Source: Microbacterium oxydans
GTDB taxonomy: Bacteria > Actinomycetota > Actinomycetes > Actinomycetales > Microbacteriaceae
Assembly: GCF_000956405.1 (NCBI RefSeq)
Contig: NZ_JYIV01000030.1
Coordinates: 1-64,000, forward strand
DNA length: 64,000 bases
Reading direction: 5' to 3'
Part shown: in pieces, positions 61,918-64,000 of the stretch
How the letters are laid out: every line of letters starts with the position of its first letter
How positions within the stretch are numbered: position 1 is the stretch's first letter
Translations under genes and position numbers: made by a program
Notes under the pieces: model-generated
What the model saw: the letters and a program-made list of their open reading frames with translations, nothing else
The model's database searches: none
What the model was told of the DNA's origin: nothing

Positions 61918-62127
61918 ATGAGCACGAGCGAGTACCAGGTGACCGGGATGAGCTGCGGCCACTGCGAGGTCGCGATCCGCAGCGAGGTCGGTCAGGTTCC
62001 TGGAGTCGACTCGATCGACGTCAGCGCGCAGACCGGCAAGCTCGTCGTGACGAGCGCACACCCGATCGACGATGCGGCGATCCTCGCAGCCGTCGATGAG
62101 GCGGGGTACCAGGCGGTGCGGGCCTGA
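61918..62127 (+). CDS. copZ: Copper chaperone (heavy-metal-associated domain)
   Basis: A 69-residue HMA protein with [18 protein letters not shown], whose GMxCxxC motif binds Cu(I). It passes copper to the P-type ATPase encoded next; the copA ATG shares its A with the copZ stop (TGATG). A GAGAGAGGA site lies before the ATG at 61918. Two CsoR-like sites precede it. Confidence 0.93.
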   Translation: MSTSEYQVTGMSCGHCEVAIRSEVGQVPGVDSIDVSAQTGKLVVTSAHPIDDAAILAAVDEAGYQAVRA

Positions 62128-64000
62128 TGAGCATGCAGTCCGCCGCACCTGTCAGCGTGGAGCTGGAGATCGGCGGCATGACCTGCGCATCGTGCGCGAT
62201 GCGGATCGAGAAGAAGCTCAACCGGATCGACGGTGTCACGGCGACCGTGAACTACGCCACCGAGAAGGCGAAGGTGACGGCACCGCAGGGATTCGATCCG
62301 TCACTGCTCATCGCGGAGGTGGAGAAGACCGGTTACACCGCAGCGCTCCCCGCGCCGGAAGCGAAGACGCCGGCGGCGGAGGACGACGCCCCGGATGCCG
62401 AGCTGACGAGCCTCAAGCACAGGCTCATCGCCTCGATCGTCCTGACCGTTCCCGTCATCGCGATGGCGATGATCCCGGCGCTGCAGTTCACCTACTGGCA
62501 GTGGCTCTCGCTCGCTCTGGCGGGTCCCGTCATCGTGTGGGGCGCGTGGCCGTTCCACAAGGCGGCGTGGACGAACCTCCGGCACGGCGCGGCCACGATG
62601 GACACCCTGATCTCGATGGGGACCATCGCTGCGCTGCTCTGGTCGCTCTACGCGCTGTTCTTCGGGACGGCCGGCACGCCCGGTATGACGCACCCCTTCG
62701 AGTTGACCGTGGCACCCAGCGACGGCGCGGGGAACATCTACCTCGAGGTGGGCGCGGGGGTGACGATGTTCATCCTCGCCGGACGCTACTTCGAGAAGCG
62801 GTCCAAGCGTCAGGCCGGTGCGGCTCTGCGGGCTCTGCTGGAACTCGGCGCGAAAGACGTCGGCGTGATCCGCGACGGCATCGAGACGCGGATCCCCACC
62901 ACCGAGCTGAGGCCCGGCGACGAGTTCGTCGTCCGCCCCGGCGAGAAGATCGCGACCGACGGGACCGTCGTGTCAGGGACATCGGCGGTGGACGTCTCGA
63001 TGCTCACCGGCGAATCGGTGCCTGTCGAGGTGGGTGAAGGCGACGCCGTGACCGGCGCGACCGTCAACGCCGGCGGTCGTCTGGTCGTGCGTACCACGCG
63101 CGTCGGCTCCGACACGCAGCTGGCGCAGATGGCGAAGTTGGTCGAGGATGCGCAGACCGGGAAGGCGGAGGTGCAGCGGCTCGCCGACCGGATCTCCGGG
63201 ATCTTCGTGCCCATCGTCATCGTGATCGCCCTCGCGACACTCGGCGTCTGGCTCGGGCTCGGATTCCCGGCATCCGCCGCCTTCACGGCAGCGGTCGCCG
63301 TGCTCATCATCGCGTGCCCGTGCGCTCTCGGGCTCGCGACACCGACCGCGCTGCTGGTGGGTACGGGACGCGGTGCGCAGATGGGCATCCTGATCAAGGG
63401 TCCGGAGGTGCTCGAGTCCACCCGGAAGGTCGACACGGTGGTGCTCGACAAGACCGGCACCGTGACCAGCGGCAGGATGACGCTCACCGAGGTCCACACC
63501 GCGGCGGGCGTGGACAGGGGTGAGCTGCTCCGGCTCGCCGGTGCGGCGGAAGACGCCTCGGAGCATCCGATCGCCCAGGCCGTGGCGAAGGCCGCCACCC
63601 AGGAGGTCGGAGCGCTTCCCTCAGTGGACGACTTCGTCAACATCGAAGGCAAGGGTGTGCAGGGCATCGTCGACGGACACGCCGTGCTGGTGGGGCGGGA
63701 GTCGTTGCTGGCGGAATGGTCGCAGCGGCTGCCCGCCGACCTCGCCACGGTGAAGGCGGAAGCAGAGAACCGCGGCAGAACCGTGATCGCGGTCGGATGG
63801 GACGGGGAAGCCCGTGGCGTGCTCGTCGTTGCCGACACCGTGAAGCCGACCAGCGCCCAGGCCATCTCGCAGTTGAAGGGGCTGGGGTTGACGCCCATCC
63901 TCCTCACCGGTGACAACAGGGTGGTCGCCGAGCAGATCGCGGCGGAGGTCGGGATCACCGAGGTGATCGCCGAGGTGCTGCCCAAGGACAAGGTGGATGT
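62127..64000 (+). CDS. copA: Copper-translocating P-type ATPase, N-terminal part
   Basis: The gene runs off the end of the window after 624 codons, before the GDGxNDxP hinge. Present: one N-terminal HMA domain (GGMTCASC, Cys20 and Cys23), the actuator domain with TGES at 294-297, the copper-selective CPC at 397-399 ([17 protein letters not shown]), the phosphorylation site Asp441 in [21 protein letters not shown] of the nucleotide-binding domain, and [18 protein letters not shown]. It exports Cu(I) or Ag(I). No stop codon in the frame before the window ends. Confidence 0.95.
   Translation, partial: MSMQSAAPVSVELEIGGMTCASCAMRIEKKLNRIDGVTATVNYATEKAKVTAPQGFDPSLLIAEVEKTGYTAALPAPEAKTPAAEDDAPDAELTSLKHRLIASIVLTVPVIAMAMIPALQFTYWQWLSLALAGPVIVWGAWPFHKAAWTNLRHGAATMDTLISMGTIAALLWSLYALFFGTAGTPGMTHPFELTVAPSDGAGNIYLEVGAGVTMFILAGRYFEKRSKRQAGAALRALLELGAKDVGVIRDGIETRIPTTELRPGDEFVVRPGEKIATDGTVVSGTSAVDVSMLTGESVPVEVGEGDAVTGATVNAGGRLVVRTTRVGSDTQLAQMAKLVEDAQTGKAEVQRLADRISGIFVPIVIVIALATLGVWLGLGFPASAAFTAAVAVLIIACPCALGLATPTALLVGTGRGAQMGILIKGPEVLESTRKVDTVVLDKTGTVTSGRMTLTEVHTAAGVDRGELLRLAGAAEDASEHPIAQAVAKAATQEVGALPSVDDFVNIEGKGVQGIVDGHAVLVGRESLLAEWSQRLPADLATVKAEAENRGRTVIAVGWDGEARGVLVVADTVKPTSAQAISQLKGLGLTPILLTGDNRVVAEQIAAEVGITEVIAEVLPKDKVD

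Noticed and set aside
1..64000. CRISPR array, tRNA or rRNA genes, insertion sequences, prophage
   Set aside because: No spaced direct repeats, tRNA cloverleaf, transposase or phage motifs were noticed in any gap.

Overview
The window is very GC-rich, densely coded DNA from an actinobacterium, most likely a Microbacteriaceae member such as Microbacterium (inference). The pointers are a fused 2-oxoglutarate enzyme of the Kgd/OdhA type, GuaB1, DUF3097, two GAP (Sap) proteins, a DinB2-like polymerase, a DtxR/IdeR-like iron box, and many genes whose start codon lies 6-7 bases after a TANNNT -10 box, the mark of leaderless mRNAs. I see about 60 protein genes. I see no rRNA or tRNA gene, IS element, prophage or CRISPR array, and no gene-free stretch over 300 bases.

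1-3.6 kb is a sugar operon: the end of an oligopeptide-type ABC ATPase, a ROK regulator, a GH4 6-phospho-glycosidase and a BadF-type kinase. 3.6-23.4 kb is mostly housekeeping: kgd divergent from guaB1, two CNNM/CBS proteins, an old yellow enzyme, NnrD, a membrane glycosyltransferase, a thiamine-binding-like protein, two GNAT proteins, an MFS pump, a Nudix hydrolase, metX and metY, an SDR and ung. 23.5-28.4 kb is a complete five-gene peptide-type ABC operon on the minus strand. 28.5-41.7 kb holds an alpha/beta hydrolase, an AhpD-like protein, a phosphatase, an iron-regulated SIP-domain protein, an arginase-family enzyme with an HExxH partner, PspA with a TPM-domain protein, DUF3097, trmB, a DinB2-like polymerase, RidA, a quinone reductase and its MarR regulator.

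41.8-61.7 kb is the unusual part. It is a cluster of envelope and anion functions: two SulP transporters, a FUSC protein, an arylsulfatase, two GAP-family membrane proteins, an MscS channel, an AI-2E permease, two DUF6325/SHOCT gene pairs, a large membrane protein and a HAD hydrolase. It contains two giant ATPase-LuxR (MalT/STAND-type) regulators, one of them frameshifted. Several of its promoter regions carry a related inverted repeat, TCAYCC-N5-GGGTGA, about 80-100 bases before a start codon. I propose that the cluster is one regulon answering to one or both LuxR proteins. The window ends in a CsoR-type copper operon, copZ-copA, with copA cut off by the window edge.

Start codons were chosen from Shine-Dalgarno sites, 4-base ATGA/GTGA overlaps, or the leaderless TANNNT-N6 pattern. 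Functions come from motifs I recognise; no database search was run.
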